A stretch of DNA of 64,000 nucleotides from Lysinibacillus timonensis (GCF_900291985.1 NZ_LT985980.1:2696001-2760000); one strand, 5' to 3'. Counted from the first letter of the stretch, positions 34,478 through 43,375 are shown. Numbers and translations are program-made. Notes: generated by a model from the letters alone, not told the origin.

Positions 34478-35811
34478 TTAAAAGAGTCCTCGTCCTTCCT
34501 CTTTCTATAGTTATACAATCGTAAGTAAGGTTCTCCGAAACTAGTTAAGTTCACTAAATACATCAGTATTCCAATTGAAGCCATTGTTAACCCGGCTAAT
34601 CCAAAAAGGCTTGCAAACATCAATAAAGTAAGTCGTACAATTCTGACTGCAAATGACATTTCATTAATTGGAATGACAAAGGTTGAGATGGCGACTGCTG
34701 AAATGATAATGATCATAATATTTGAAGTCAAACTAGCTTCAGTGGCAGCATTACCTAATATTAAACCGCCAACAGTTGTTGCGGTAGAAGCGACTGCTTT
34801 GGGAAGTCGAACACTAGCTTCCACTAATAATTCCATAAAGAAGAGCATAAACAATACTTCAATATAAGGCGGGTATGGAACACCGACACGGCTACCTGCT
34901 ATTGTTAACGCTAATTCAGTTCGCAAAACCTCAGGGCTAAAAGAGGAAACGCCAATATATAGTCCTGGAAGAAGAATACAAACAAACAGTCCAATATATC
35001 GAAGTGATCTCATGAACTGCGAAATCCAATAAGAATGAAAATTATCTTCCATAGAAGTCATAAAATCAAAGAAAACAGCAGGAGCGATAATTGCCTGAGG
35101 TGAACCATCCATAACCACAACAATTTTGCCACCTGCAATGTTATAAATCATCCTGTCAGGTCGTTCAGTTAATAAAGTTGTCGGAAAAAGAGCAAATTTC
35201 TTTTGATTAATAAAATTGACGAGTTGTGACGGGGATTGAATTAGTTGTTTATCAATCGTTGTCATTTTCTCTTTAAACATTTTTAGGACATTTTCATTCA
35301 CAACACTCTTATCATAGAAGATGGCATATTCCTGATTGTTTTTTTCACCAATGGAACCTTTCTCAACGGTAAGGTCTGATTGTAGATAATGTTTACGCAG
35401 AATATTAATGTTCGTTGTTAAATCTTCACTAAGGCCTAATTGAGAACCATGAATGGTTGGTTCCATACTGATAGGTTGAACTTGATTGACATGAGTTTTA
35501 CCTAACCCAATGAGTAGTAGTTGATCCTTGACGACAACTAAGACACTTCCAGTAAGTAAAGAATTAAGTAGTTCCTGGTTCGATTTATATTCTTGTTGTT
35601 GAGGTAACGATTTTAAATAGGCTTCAAAAGTTTGCTCAGATGAGATTTCAAAAAAGGGAATAATGATAACTTTTTGAATCATATCCGTATCGGCAAGAGT
35701 ATTTATGAAATAAATGGAAGAATGTTGGTTATCAATTTGTAAAGATTTTTTAGTTAGTTCATTTGTTTCATTGAGCTGTTGTTGAATCCAGTTAATGGTT
35801 TCATTGGACAT
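34474..35811 (-). CDS. gerA: Spore germination protein, GerA family
   Basis: A subunit of the germinant receptor, 445 aa: soluble N-terminal domain (about 1-265), then several membrane helices. Family motifs include GSQLGLSEDLTTNINILRKH, GGKIVVVMDGSPQAIIAPAV and RVGVPYPPYIEVLFMLF. The gene is first in the tricistronic gerABC on the minus strand and would be transcribed in the forespore by sigma-G. Confidence 0.92.
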   Translation of the reverse strand: MSNETINWIQQQLNETNELTKKSLQIDNQHSSIYFINTLADTDMIQKVIIIPFFEISSEQTFEAYLKSLPQQQEYKSNQELLNSLLTGSVLVVVKDQLLLIGLGKTHVNQVQPISMEPTIHGSQLGLSEDLTTNINILRKHYLQSDLTVEKGSIGEKNNQEYAIFYDKSVVNENVLKMFKEKMTTIDKQLIQSPSQLVNFINQKKFALFPTTLLTERPDRMIYNIAGGKIVVVMDGSPQAIIAPAVFFDFMTSMEDNFHSYWISQFMRSLRYIGLFVCILLPGLYIGVSSFSPEVLRTELALTIAGSRVGVPYPPYIEVLFMLFFMELLVEASVRLPKAVASTATTVGGLILGNAATEASLTSNIMIIIISAVAISTFVIPINEMSFAVRIVRLTLLMFASLFGLAGLTMASIGILMYLVNLTSFGEPYLRLYNYRKRKDEDSFK

Positions 35812-35921
35812 TGCTACTTCCCCTTAAAAAGAAATGGATATTCAAATGCTTGCCAAAAAGGATAGATTTTATAAGGATGGATGAGGAAGGTATCAGGTAA
35901 AAGGTTTCGTGGGGCTAAGAG

Positions 35922-35955
35922 AAAAGCAATTGGAGTGATGTTCCAATTGCTTTTT
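35922..35955. terminator. Terminator behind terC (convergent position)
   Basis: Perfect stem AGCAATTGGA/TCCAATTGCT. The minus-strand tail is TTTTCTCTT, the plus-strand tail TTTTT; on the minus strand it ends the terC transcript. Confidence 0.75.
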
Positions 35956-35978
35956 ACTATCATGAAGCATTAAAAGAT

Positions 35979-36674
35979 TTAAGCATTGCTATGTGCATTT
36001 TTGTTTCCTTTTTTCCCTTTAATAATTCTTACGAGTAAACCGAAGTAAAGGACCACGATGACCATAATGAGTTCAAATCGCATACTATTAGCGGGATCAT
36101 GGAATAGAGCCTTTACATACGTATCTTTTACGATCATATCAGCTGCTGTTAATGTTAGGACTCCAGAACCAATCATAATGATAATTGGGAACTTTTCAAT
36201 TAACTTAATAACAAGAGTGCTACCCCAAACAACGATAGGGATGGAGATGATTAACCCTATTGTAATTAATAAAATATCTCCCTTTGCTGCACCAGCAACT
36301 GCTATCACATTATCGACCCCCATTAATACATCTGCAACAATGATTGTCGATAAAGCACCTAAAAGGGTATGTTTTTTAGAGTGAATTTCAGGCTCGGCAT
36401 CACTAATAAGCAATTTGAAGGCAATAAAAACTAATAATACTCCACCGATTAGTAGTAGACCATCAATCTCCAATAATTTAACCGCAACAATTGTTAATAC
36501 AAGACGAACAACGATTGCCCCAATTGTACCTAAAAAAACGGCTTGTTTTTGTTGCTGTTTCGGAAGGTTTTTTGCTGCCAAACCTATTAATAAGGCATTA
36601 TCCCCAGCAAGAATTAAGTTGATGAGAATAATCGACATTAAAGAAGAGAGAAATTCCGCTGACAAAATTTCCAC
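35979..36674 (-). CDS. TerC-family membrane protein (YkoY/YceF-like)
   Basis: A 231-aa protein with about seven helices. The two intramembrane acidic motifs LILAGDNALLIGLAA and VADVLMGVDNVIAVAGAA are the TerC hallmark; family members (MeeF/MeeY) export manganese and supply exoenzyme metal. GTG 36674 (MEILSAEFLSSL) lies behind AAGGAGG; the upstream extension to 36794 would cover the ribosome site and leader hairpin and is rejected. A large leader hairpin abuts the ribosome site. Confidence 0.85.
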   Translation of the reverse strand: MEILSAEFLSSLMSIILINLILAGDNALLIGLAAKNLPKQQQKQAVFLGTIGAIVVRLVLTIVAVKLLEIDGLLLIGGVLLVFIAFKLLISDAEPEIHSKKHTLLGALSTIIVADVLMGVDNVIAVAGAAKGDILLITIGLIISIPIVVWGSTLVIKLIEKFPIIIMIGSGVLTLTAADMIVKDTYVKALFHDPANSMRFELIMVIVVLYFGLLVRIIKGKKGNKNAHSNA

Positions 36675-36690
36675 TATGTATTTCCTCCTT

Positions 36691-36760
36691 ACATATTTTT
36701 TAAGCGGATAATGCAATGCTTTCCTATGACATGGACAACGGTTTGCTTTAAAAAATATGT
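36691..36760 (-). promoter_or_regulatory. Leader hairpin of the TerC gene
   Basis: On the transcript, ACATATTTTTTAAAGC and GCTTAAAAAATATGT pair (13 contiguous bp, bulge, then GC) around 39 nt. The 3' arm ends 1 nt before the AAGGAGG site. Many TerC-family genes carry the yybP-ykoY manganese riboswitch; its GGGGAGUAGC core is not seen here, so this would be a different or much degraded element. Confidence 0.4.
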
Positions 36761-37177
36761 AGAAAATATAATACTTAGAATTACTAAATCGCATTGTAGG
36801 CGGTTACATACCTAGTTCATTTGTATCGAAAATGGTTTTTACACTAAGAATTATCAAAGGTTTTTACGAAAGGTAGTGTATGTAAAAAATGTTTATCTGT
36901 AACATAAACACTTATTTAAATATGTATATAGGAAAGTACTCCTATTTCTAGTAGTATCAATACGCAAAAAATAAGAAACAATGGTGATATAAGTTGTGAT
37001 ATATAAACCTTACTATTAAGACAACATCAAAGAATTCATTTGTAAATGTACGTTGATTTTGTATTAGTATACTAGAGTTAAGTTTGTTAATGGCATAGTA
37101 AAGAATAATTATGAAGAAACTACCAATAATGAAGATAACAAAAACAAGAAAAATATGAGAAAAAACAGGAGAACAAA
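36761..37177. other. Intergenic region between terC leader and PAS-GGDEF-EAL gene
   Basis: About 420 bp of AT-rich DNA with divergent promoters expected. I see no gene, repeat or strong terminator. The ribosome site ACAGGAG lies 8 bp before the PAS-GGDEF-EAL start. Confidence 0.5.
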
Positions 37178-39955
37178 ATGTTGAACAACCAACATTATAT
37201 TCATTTGCAAACCATTATTCAAACGAGTCCAGATATTATCGTATTAAAGGATGCGGAGGGAAGATGGTTAGAAGCAAATAAAAGTACGTTAGAAATTTTT
37301 GGGATAGGCGAAAACTATAAAGGCAAAACCGAAGAAGAATTAGGTGAACTGTATTCTCAATTTAAAGACCTTGTACCTTATTTCGTGGCATCTGATCAAA
37401 AGGCTTGGGAACAGGCGAAAATGGTGGAGTTTGAGGAGATTGTGCCATTTAAAGGGGAAAAACGAATTTTTCATGTAATCAAAGTCCCGATTTTTGAGGA
37501 AAGCGGAAAACCGAATGCAATTTTAATAATCGGGAGAGATATTACAGAGAGGCTTCAAACTGAACAACAATATAAAATGTTATTCGAGGAAAACCCGGCA
37601 GCGGTCTATACTTTAGATGAGAAAGGCTATTTTAAAGATGTAAATAAACGGGCTACGTTCATTAGTGGATATACAAAAGAAGAGCTATTAAACATGTCTT
37701 TTCACTCATTGCTTGTGCCAGAGTTCTTACCAATGATTGAGAAGAACTTTAGTAGTGCAATGGAAGGAGTGCTTCAAAGCAGTGAAGTACAAATTATGAG
37801 AAAAGATGGTGAGATAAGGGATGTTTCACTATCAGCAACCCCAATATCATTTTATGGAGCGATCAACGGCATCCAAGGTGTTGCAATTGACATAACAGAG
37901 AAGAAAAGAGCACTTCAAGTTGCTGAGGAAATACAAAAATCGCTTAGAGATCTGGTAAGGCAACAGCAAGGTATGATTTTTAAGTATATTAAAGTTGGGG
38001 AGGACTTTATCCATACGATTTGTGATGGTGAGCTTGCTTATAAAACTGGATTGACGCCTGAATTTGTTGTAGGTAAAAGTCTCGAACAGATTTTTGAGCA
38101 AGAGGATGCTGAGGTAACGTTACAATATTATGAACGGGCTTGGTTAGGAGAAGAGGTTGACTTTGAAGGGAAATTAGCTAATAACTCGATTGTCTATTTA
38201 GCAGCTTTGCGTCCAATATTTGAGGACGGCAAAGTAGTAGAAGTTATTGGCTCTGTCGTTGATATAACAAAAAGTAAAGAAGCGGAACGAGCACTCAAAG
38301 AGAGTGAGGAAAGATATAGAGTTATTGGAGAATATTCTACTGATATGATTTTAACGATTGACTCATCCTTCAAAATTACTTATGCTTCACCTTCTAATGA
38401 GAATGTTTTAGGTTATTCTTCTGAATATTTAATTGGTAAAGCAATGCTATCTTTCATACATCCGGAAGAATTTCAAAAAGTTCGTTCTGCTATGGAGAGT
38501 GTGTTAACGAGTCAAAAAAGCGTTTCGACACTTGGAAGGGTAAAAATTCAAGACGAGACTTGGATTTGGGTTGAAAGCACCTTATCCCCTGTACTAGAAG
38601 GAGATAAAGTTACTTCCATCGTTGTGGTAGCTAGAAATATTGCTGAACGTAAGAAGCTTGAAGATCAGCTTCATTACATGGCTTATCATGATTCTCTAAC
38701 GGGATTACCCAATAGAAGAATGTTTGATAAGGAGTTGGAAGAACAAATTCAATTATCCCATGAGAAAAATTATCATTTTGCATTGCTCTATTTTGATATC
38801 GATCGTTTTAAAATCGTAAACGATACGCTAGGGCACAATATTGGAGATTTACTATTAGTTGAAGTTTCTAAAAGATTAAAAGGTCAACTTCCCCCAAATG
38901 ACTTATTTGCTCGAATGGGTGGAGATGAGTTTGCCCTAATAGTCAAAAATGTTACGGAAACGAGTTATGTGGATAATCTAGCCGAAAAGATATTAGCTTC
39001 TTTTGAAATACCGTTTTACATCGAGGATAATGAAATTAATATTACAGCAAGTATTGGTATCAGTCTTTACCCAAAATATAGTAGTGACCCAAAGGAGTTA
39101 ATGAAACAGGCGGATATTGCTATGTACCACTCCAAGGAAAATGGGAAAAATAGTTATACCTTTTTTGAACAAATCAATACTATGAACAAACATGATAAGC
39201 TTTTTTTAGAAAATGACTTACGAAAAGCGTTAAAGAACAAGGAACTGTTCATTATGTATCAACCGAAAGTTGAACTGAATACGAACAAAATCGTTGGATG
39301 TGAGGCCTTTATACGATGGAATCATCCACAACGAGGGATCATTTCGCCTATGGAGTTTATCCCCATTGCTGAAGAAAGCGGGCTCATTGTTCCTGTCGGC
39401 GAATGGGTCATTGAAGAAGTGTTAAAGCAATTGAATACGTGGGAAATTAAAGTACCAGTAGCCATTAACCTTTCTTTAAAACAGGTTTTATCTCGAAATC
39501 TGATAGATGTTGTAAGAAACAACATGCAGAAATATAAGATAGACCCCAAATGGATTGAGTTTGAACTAACAGAAAGTGTAATGATGAATGATCTAGCGAC
39601 ATCTCTATCTCTCATAAACGAGTTACAAAATGAAGGAATTAAAATAGCGATTGATGATTTTGGGACAGGCTATTCCTCTTTGGCACATTTAAAACGTTTC
39701 CCTTTAGATGTGTTAAAAATCGATCAAAGCTTTGTTAAGGATATTCCGAATGATGAAGAAGATATGGCGATTGTTTCATTAATCATTTCGATGGGTAAAT
39801 TTTTAAATTTAACAATTGTTGCAGAGGGTGTCGAAACGGAAGAACAGCTGCAATACTTAAAAGAACAGGGTTGTGACATATATCAAGGCTATTATTTTTC
39901 GCGTCCGCTTACAAACGAAGATATGTGTACATTATTACGAAATGAAGGCATCTAA
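37178..39955 (+). CDS. Multi-PAS diguanylate cyclase/phosphodiesterase (PAS x4-GGDEF-EAL)
   Basis: A 925-aa soluble c-di-GMP enzyme. PAS domains lie at about 8-120, 128-245, 256-365 and 378-490, with no membrane helix, so it senses a cytosolic signal. GGDEF is intact at 581-585 (ARMGGDEFALIV), but the I-site RxxD is PPND, so product inhibition through it is unlikely. The EAL domain (about 675-920) has EAF at 709, NLSLKQ, FELTES, DDFGTGYSS and VAEGVET, thus all catalytic residues. Both activities are possible. Monocistronic with a perfect terminator. Confidence 0.92.
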   Translation: MLNNQHYIHLQTIIQTSPDIIVLKDAEGRWLEANKSTLEIFGIGENYKGKTEEELGELYSQFKDLVPYFVASDQKAWEQAKMVEFEEIVPFKGEKRIFHVIKVPIFEESGKPNAILIIGRDITERLQTEQQYKMLFEENPAAVYTLDEKGYFKDVNKRATFISGYTKEELLNMSFHSLLVPEFLPMIEKNFSSAMEGVLQSSEVQIMRKDGEIRDVSLSATPISFYGAINGIQGVAIDITEKKRALQVAEEIQKSLRDLVRQQQGMIFKYIKVGEDFIHTICDGELAYKTGLTPEFVVGKSLEQIFEQEDAEVTLQYYERAWLGEEVDFEGKLANNSIVYLAALRPIFEDGKVVEVIGSVVDITKSKEAERALKESEERYRVIGEYSTDMILTIDSSFKITYASPSNENVLGYSSEYLIGKAMLSFIHPEEFQKVRSAMESVLTSQKSVSTLGRVKIQDETWIWVESTLSPVLEGDKVTSIVVVARNIAERKKLEDQLHYMAYHDSLTGLPNRRMFDKELEEQIQLSHEKNYHFALLYFDIDRFKIVNDTLGHNIGDLLLVEVSKRLKGQLPPNDLFARMGGDEFALIVKNVTETSYVDNLAEKILASFEIPFYIEDNEINITASIGISLYPKYSSDPKELMKQADIAMYHSKENGKNSYTFFEQINTMNKHDKLFLENDLRKALKNKELFIMYQPKVELNTNKIVGCEAFIRWNHPQRGIISPMEFIPIAEESGLIVPVGEWVIEEVLKQLNTWEIKVPVAINLSLKQVLSRNLIDVVRNNMQKYKIDPKWIEFELTESVMMNDLATSLSLINELQNEGIKIAIDDFGTGYSSLAHLKRFPLDVLKIDQSFVKDIPNDEEDMAIVSLIISMGKFLNLTIVAEGVETEEQLQYLKEQGCDIYQGYYFSRPLTNEDMCTLLRNEGI

Positions 39956-39966
39956 ATTACAATAAG

Positions 39967-40011
39967 AGGACATTTCAATTAGTGATTGTGAATTGAAATG
40001 TCCTTAATTTA
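39967..40011. terminator. Strong bidirectional terminator
   Basis: Perfect 14-bp stem AGGACATTTCAATT/AATTGAAATGTCCT with 10-nt loop. It ends the GGDEF-EAL gene and can also stop the minus-strand DCC/DoxX unit. Confidence 0.85.
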
Positions 40012-40086
40012 TATTGAAACGGTTGGTAGTTGTTGATTACTGAGCAATCATTTGAAATGACTAGATTCTGATCATCTTTTAGTAAT

Positions 40087-40197
40087 TCATTTAATAGACT
40101 TCTTCATCTTTGCATCTTTTCTTAGTTCTTTCATGAAATAAAAGATTGTCGTAACGACAAAAATGACTAGTAACTCTTTAATAATAAAATCAGTCAT
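40087..40197 (-). CDS. 36-aa single-TM small membrane protein
   Basis: ATG 40197 on the minus strand follows AAAGGGG by 8 bp. The product MTDFIIKELLVIFVVTTIFY plus FMKELRKDAKMKKSIK is one membrane helix with a basic tail. It lies 39 bp downstream of the DoxX gene on the same strand, so it is likely the third gene of the DCC-DoxX operon. No family recognised. Confidence 0.5.
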   Translation of the reverse strand: MTDFIIKELLVIFVVTTIFYFMKELRKDAKMKKSIK

Positions 40198-40236
40198 CGG
40201 CTTAGCCCCTTTCAACCTCCAGTTTTTAACCTACTA

Positions 40237-40659
40237 CTATTTTAAAATAGAAATTAGCTTTTTCCGATCGACCCAAAGTAAACATAAGCACATGACAGTG
40301 AGGACGGTACTTAAATCTTGTACACCAATATCAAAACAGTAGTTCACGAGCATTACATTGACTGCGATTGGAAAGAAAACAACAGCACCTAAAGTCTTTG
40401 TTTTAGGAATTAACAGCAAGAGAGCTGCAACTACTTCGCCAATTCCAATAACCACCTCATACAAACGAGAGTAACCAAAGAAAGTCCAAGCCAATGTAAA
40501 GCCCTCTCCTCGCATGTCCGCAATTTCTGGTGGGGGAGCACCGAACTGTCCCATCACGATTTTCGCTAATCCATAAATAATGAAAGTGGAAGCTAAAAAC
40601 AGGCGAAATGTTGTTGGGATAGATTGTTTCAGTACACGCCATAGTATGGAATTATTCAT
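40237..40659 (-). CDS. DoxX-family membrane protein
   Basis: A 140-aa protein with four helices. The first helix has RLFLASTFIIYGLAKIVMGQ, then a loop with FGAPPPEIADM, then YEVVIGIGEVVAALLLLIPK, all typical of DoxX-like proteins. These are linked to thiol redox balance at the membrane in some species. It overlaps the upstream DCC-family gene by 8 bp, a pairing that supports a redox role. Confidence 0.8.
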   Translation of the reverse strand: MNNSILWRVLKQSIPTTFRLFLASTFIIYGLAKIVMGQFGAPPPEIADMRGEGFTLAWTFFGYSRLYEVVIGIGEVVAALLLLIPKTKTLGAVVFFPIAVNVMLVNYCFDIGVQDLSTVLTVMCLCLLWVDRKKLISILK

Positions 40660-41104
40660 TTGTTTGGTCTCCTTTCTGTGGATCTATATGTAAAAATCGT
40701 TGCCGAATATCCGGTGTCGGTATCATACAAATGTTTTGTTTTCCAAAAAAACGATAGCGATGTTTGGCAAACAAACGATAAAAGAAGTTTCGAATTGGTT
40801 TAGGAATGACGATCAAAATATATAGTCCCTTCCATAACCCATCGAGTTGTTTACAAATCCGAAGTACTGCTGTTGACTCAGTGTAGAGTTGTCCTTTTTC
40901 GATTAAGATAATGGAATCTAGTTGTGCTGTAATTGGATAATTAGAAAGTAGGGCTTGTGCAATACTCGATTGTAATGAGGTAAAGCGAAAATGGCCTTTA
41001 TGGTCACGTTTAATAATAAATTGAACGGACGAATTACAAAAATTACATTCCCCATCAAAGAAAATAATGGACTGTTTGTGTGAATCGATTAGATGTTCGT
41101 TCAT
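40652..41104 (-). CDS. DCC-family thiol-disulfide oxidoreductase-like protein (YuxK-like)
   Basis: A 150-aa protein of the DCC (DUF393) family. The defining motif IIFFDGECNFCNSSVQFI contains DGxCxxC at residues about 16-21, and RFTSLQSSIAQALL and STAVLRI follow as expected. Members are thought to be thioredoxin-like. It is the first gene of the minus-strand unit with DoxX. About 130 bp upstream lies a terminator that closes a candidate structured RNA. Confidence 0.85.
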   Translation of the reverse strand: MNEHLIDSHKQSIIFFDGECNFCNSSVQFIIKRDHKGHFRFTSLQSSIAQALLSNYPITAQLDSIILIEKGQLYTESTAVLRICKQLDGLWKGLYILIVIPKPIRNFFYRLFAKHRYRFFGKQNICMIPTPDIRQRFLHIDPQKGDQTNE

Positions 41105-41231
41105 TTTTGTTACTCCCTTCTTGTGGAGTGATACCCTAACTATATTTTAGGAGTAATTTCCCTGTACTACCATTGATTTTTATTACATTGATGAGGAAAA
41201 TGGTGACGAAATTGTCACTTACCGTTTAGAA

Positions 41232-41416
41232 GCAATAAAAAAACCCGGAAAATAAATTCCGGGTTGATGTTCACTTGCTATCTTCCTCCATGACACACTG
41301 CCTCCGCTTCCGCTTAGAGCTTAAGCTTATTCAGTTTTCGATGGACCTTCAGAGCTAACGATCATTCGCACTCATCAGGTTAACCCTCCTTAGTCACTTG
41401 GATTGAAGTGAAATCT
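41232..41416 (-). ncRNA. Candidate structured RNA with intrinsic terminator, upstream of the DCC/DoxX operon
   Basis: On the minus strand a TATACT -10-like box (about 41423-41428) precedes a roughly 180-nt segment. Its 5' end (GATTTCACTT) pairs with a late segment (AAGTGAACATC), forming a 10-bp closing helix with one bulge. Inside are GGTTAACC, the hairpin GCTTA-AGCTC-TAAGC and a G-rich part. A terminator (AACCCGGAA/TTCCGGGTT, seven-T tail) follows. Unlike its AT-rich surroundings it is GC-balanced, and no ORF explains it. It could be a riboswitch-like attenuator or a free sRNA. I do not recognise a known class. Confidence 0.45.
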
Positions 41417-41561
41417 TTAATAGTATAGATTGGTTTTAACATTTCATACGCATATTTGTAATGGATAAAATTACCTCATATAAAACAATAATAATTTATT
41501 GATAAACGATAAATATTAGTTTAATATCGATATCATAAATGAAAGGTGAGGTGTTTTTATC

Positions 41562-42038
41562 ATGAAACGAGGTTCAACTCTGTTTTTAAAATTAGCTCTT
41601 ATTCTGATGGCGATCCCGGTACTAACTTTATGTATTATCGGCCTACCATGGTTAGTAAATAATCCAGTAAACCCGAATTATGCCCACATATTATATCCCA
41701 TTTTAGTAGGGATGTTTTTATCAGTGTTTCCATATTTCACAGCATTGTATCAGTCATTTAGGCTTTTAAACTATATTGACCAGAACAAAGCCTTCTCGGA
41801 TATTTCTGTTAAAGCACTAAAAATGATTAAGTTTTGTGCTCTAACGTTCAGTGGATTGTTTGTGCTCATTTTACCTTTTGTTTACATTGTAGCAGAGCTA
41901 GATGATGCACCAGGACTTATCATAATCGGTATGGTACCTGTCTTTGCTTCACTAGTAATTGCAGTCTTTGCAGCTGTTCTTCAAAGACTTTTACAAGAAG
42001 CGATTCGTATAAAATCAGAAAATGATTTAACGGTTTGA
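41562..42038 (+). CDS. DUF2975 membrane protein
   Basis: A 158-aa protein with four helices (LALILMAIPVLTLCIIGLPW, AHILYPILVGMFLSVFPYF, CALTFSGLFVLILPFVYIVA, and GMVPVFASLVIAVFAAVLQ), the DUF2975 layout. The next gene, 10 bp on, is a tiny XRE regulator, the constant partner of DUF2975 proteins in Firmicutes (YoaS/YozG pair). A palindrome ATATCGATAT at 41524-41533 precedes the gene and may be the operator. Function unknown. Confidence 0.8.
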   Translation: MKRGSTLFLKLALILMAIPVLTLCIIGLPWLVNNPVNPNYAHILYPILVGMFLSVFPYFTALYQSFRLLNYIDQNKAFSDISVKALKMIKFCALTFSGLFVLILPFVYIVAELDDAPGLIIIGMVPVFASLVIAVFAAVLQRLLQEAIRIKSENDLTV

Positions 42039-42048
42039 GGTGAACACA

Positions 42049-42267
42049 ATGGCAATCATTATAAATATTGACGTCATGCTAGCGAAAAGAAAAATGAGTG
42101 TAACGGAACTTACAGAAAAGGTGGGCATAACGATGGCGAATCTTTCAATTTTGAAGAATGGTAAGGCTAAAGCGATACGATTTTCAACTTTAGAGGCGAT
42201 ATGTAAGGCATTGGATTGTCAGCCTGGCGATATTATAGAATATAAAGAAGACCAAAACGATAACTAG
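42049..42267 (+). CDS. XRE-family small transcriptional regulator (YozG-like)
   Basis: A 72-aa helix-turn-helix protein: INIDVMLAKRKMSVTELTEK, then VGITMANLSILKNGKAKAIR and FSTLEAICKALDCQPGDIIE, a Cro/CI fold with a family-typical ending. ATG 42049 has GAGGTG at the right distance; a GTG three codons earlier is less likely. Probably represses its own DUF2975 operon. Confidence 0.87.
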   Translation: MAIIINIDVMLAKRKMSVTELTEKVGITMANLSILKNGKAKAIRFSTLEAICKALDCQPGDIIEYKEDQNDN

Positions 42268-42326
42268 GGATAAAAAATAAAGGTAGAAGTAACCTAGTAG
42301 TGCATAATTTAAGTTTAATTTTACCA

Positions 42327-42358
42327 AGCGTCGAACCTACAAGGTTGGGCGCTTTTTT
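42327..42358 (+). terminator. Terminator after XRE gene
   Basis: AGCGTCGAACCT/AGGTTGGGCGCT stem with one mismatch and one G-U, loop ACA, six-T tail. Confidence 0.75.
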
Positions 42359-42516
42359 AGATACAGAGTGATTTTTTTAGACGATTTCGAATAGTAAATT
42401 ATAAAACTTTCAATTAATTTAAATTATTAAAAAATATTTGTTGAAATTTAACGAATCATGTAATATCATAAATCTTATCAGAAAACTTGGTTTTTATACA
42501 TAAGGAGGAAATTAGT

Positions 42517-43335
42517 TTGAAAAAATGGTTATCAGCACTACTACTAACAGTTTCAGTTGGAGCGTTAGCAGCGTGCGGAAGCAATGATGCTACAGGTACA
42601 GGTTCAGATACAAACGCAGAAGGTAGCGCTAACAAATTAGAACAAATTCAAGAATCAGGCGTAATCACAATTGGGCTAGAAGGAACATTCCCTCCATTTA
42701 GTTATCATGATGAAACTGGTGCTTTAACTGGTTTTGAATATGAAATTGCAGCGCAAATTGCTGAAGATCTTGGCGTTGAAGCGAAATATGTAGAAACGAA
42801 ATGGGATTCTTTAATCGCAGGTCTTGATACAGATAAATATGATTTCGTTATTAACAATATCTCTATTACAGATGAGCGTAAAGAAAAATATGATTTCACA
42901 GTTCCATATATGGAATCTGTTGCAACATTAGCAGTTCATTCAGATTCTGAAATTGCAAGTTTAGAAGATTTTGCAGGGAAAAAAGCTGCACAAACGGTTA
43001 CAAGTAACTTTGCTCAAGATGCTCGTGATTTAGGAGCTGAAATCGTTCCTACAGAGAACTTAACAAACTCAATCGAACTAGTGTTACAAAAACGTGCTGA
43101 TGGAACAATCCATGACCGTGTAACATTCTTAACATACTTACAAGAACAAAAAGATGCACCGATTAAATTAATTGACGGTAAAACAAGCTCTTCAGAAATT
43201 GCTTTAATCTTAAATCAAGATAATGAAGAATTCCGCGATGCATTAAATGATATTATTACAAAACGTTTAGAAGATGGAACATTTGCAGCGATATCAGAAA
43301 AATACTTCGGTGAAAATGTAATGTATCAAAAATAA
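42517..43335 (+). CDS. Cystine-type amino acid ABC transporter substrate-binding lipoprotein
   Basis: A 272-aa family 3 solute-binding protein. TTG 42517 follows AAGGAGGA and starts a signal with lipobox LAAC. The domain shows GVITIGLEGTFPPFSYHDE, TGFEYEIAAQIAEDLGV and INNISITDERKEKYDFTVPY, as in cystine binders TcyA/TcyJ/FliY. A permease, an ATPase and luxS follow, fitting a sulfur amino acid. A terminator separates it from the permease, so the binding protein is probably made in excess. Confidence 0.87.
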   Translation: MKKWLSALLLTVSVGALAACGSNDATGTGSDTNAEGSANKLEQIQESGVITIGLEGTFPPFSYHDETGALTGFEYEIAAQIAEDLGVEAKYVETKWDSLIAGLDTDKYDFVINNISITDERKEKYDFTVPYMESVATLAVHSDSEIASLEDFAGKKAAQTVTSNFAQDARDLGAEIVPTENLTNSIELVLQKRADGTIHDRVTFLTYLQEQKDAPIKLIDGKTSSSEIALILNQDNEEFRDALNDIITKRLEDGTFAAISEKYFGENVMYQK

Positions 43336-43342
43336 TTACCGG

Positions 43343-43375
43343 ATCAATCGGCTAGTGTTGGCCGATTGATTTTTA
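43343..43375 (+). terminator. Terminator between binding protein and permease genes
   Basis: Perfect 10-bp stem ATCAATCGGC/GCCGATTGAT with TTTTTATCTTT tail. The tail is also the left arm of the long inverted repeat 43371-43446. Confidence 0.8.

Noticed and set aside
36674-36795. N-terminal extension of TerC to 36794
   Set aside because: The extension covers the AAGGAGG site and the leader hairpin; GTG 36674 gives the normal family start.
36675-36800. yybP-ykoY manganese riboswitch ahead of terC
   Set aside because: Expected from the gene family, but the conserved GGGGAGUAGC-type core is not in the leader.
41330-41390. Hammerhead ribozyme suggested by CTGATGAG and CGAAAA on the minus strand
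   Set aside because: The bases between the two motifs do not form a stem II next to the core, and no matching stem I/III with a UH cleavage site was found.
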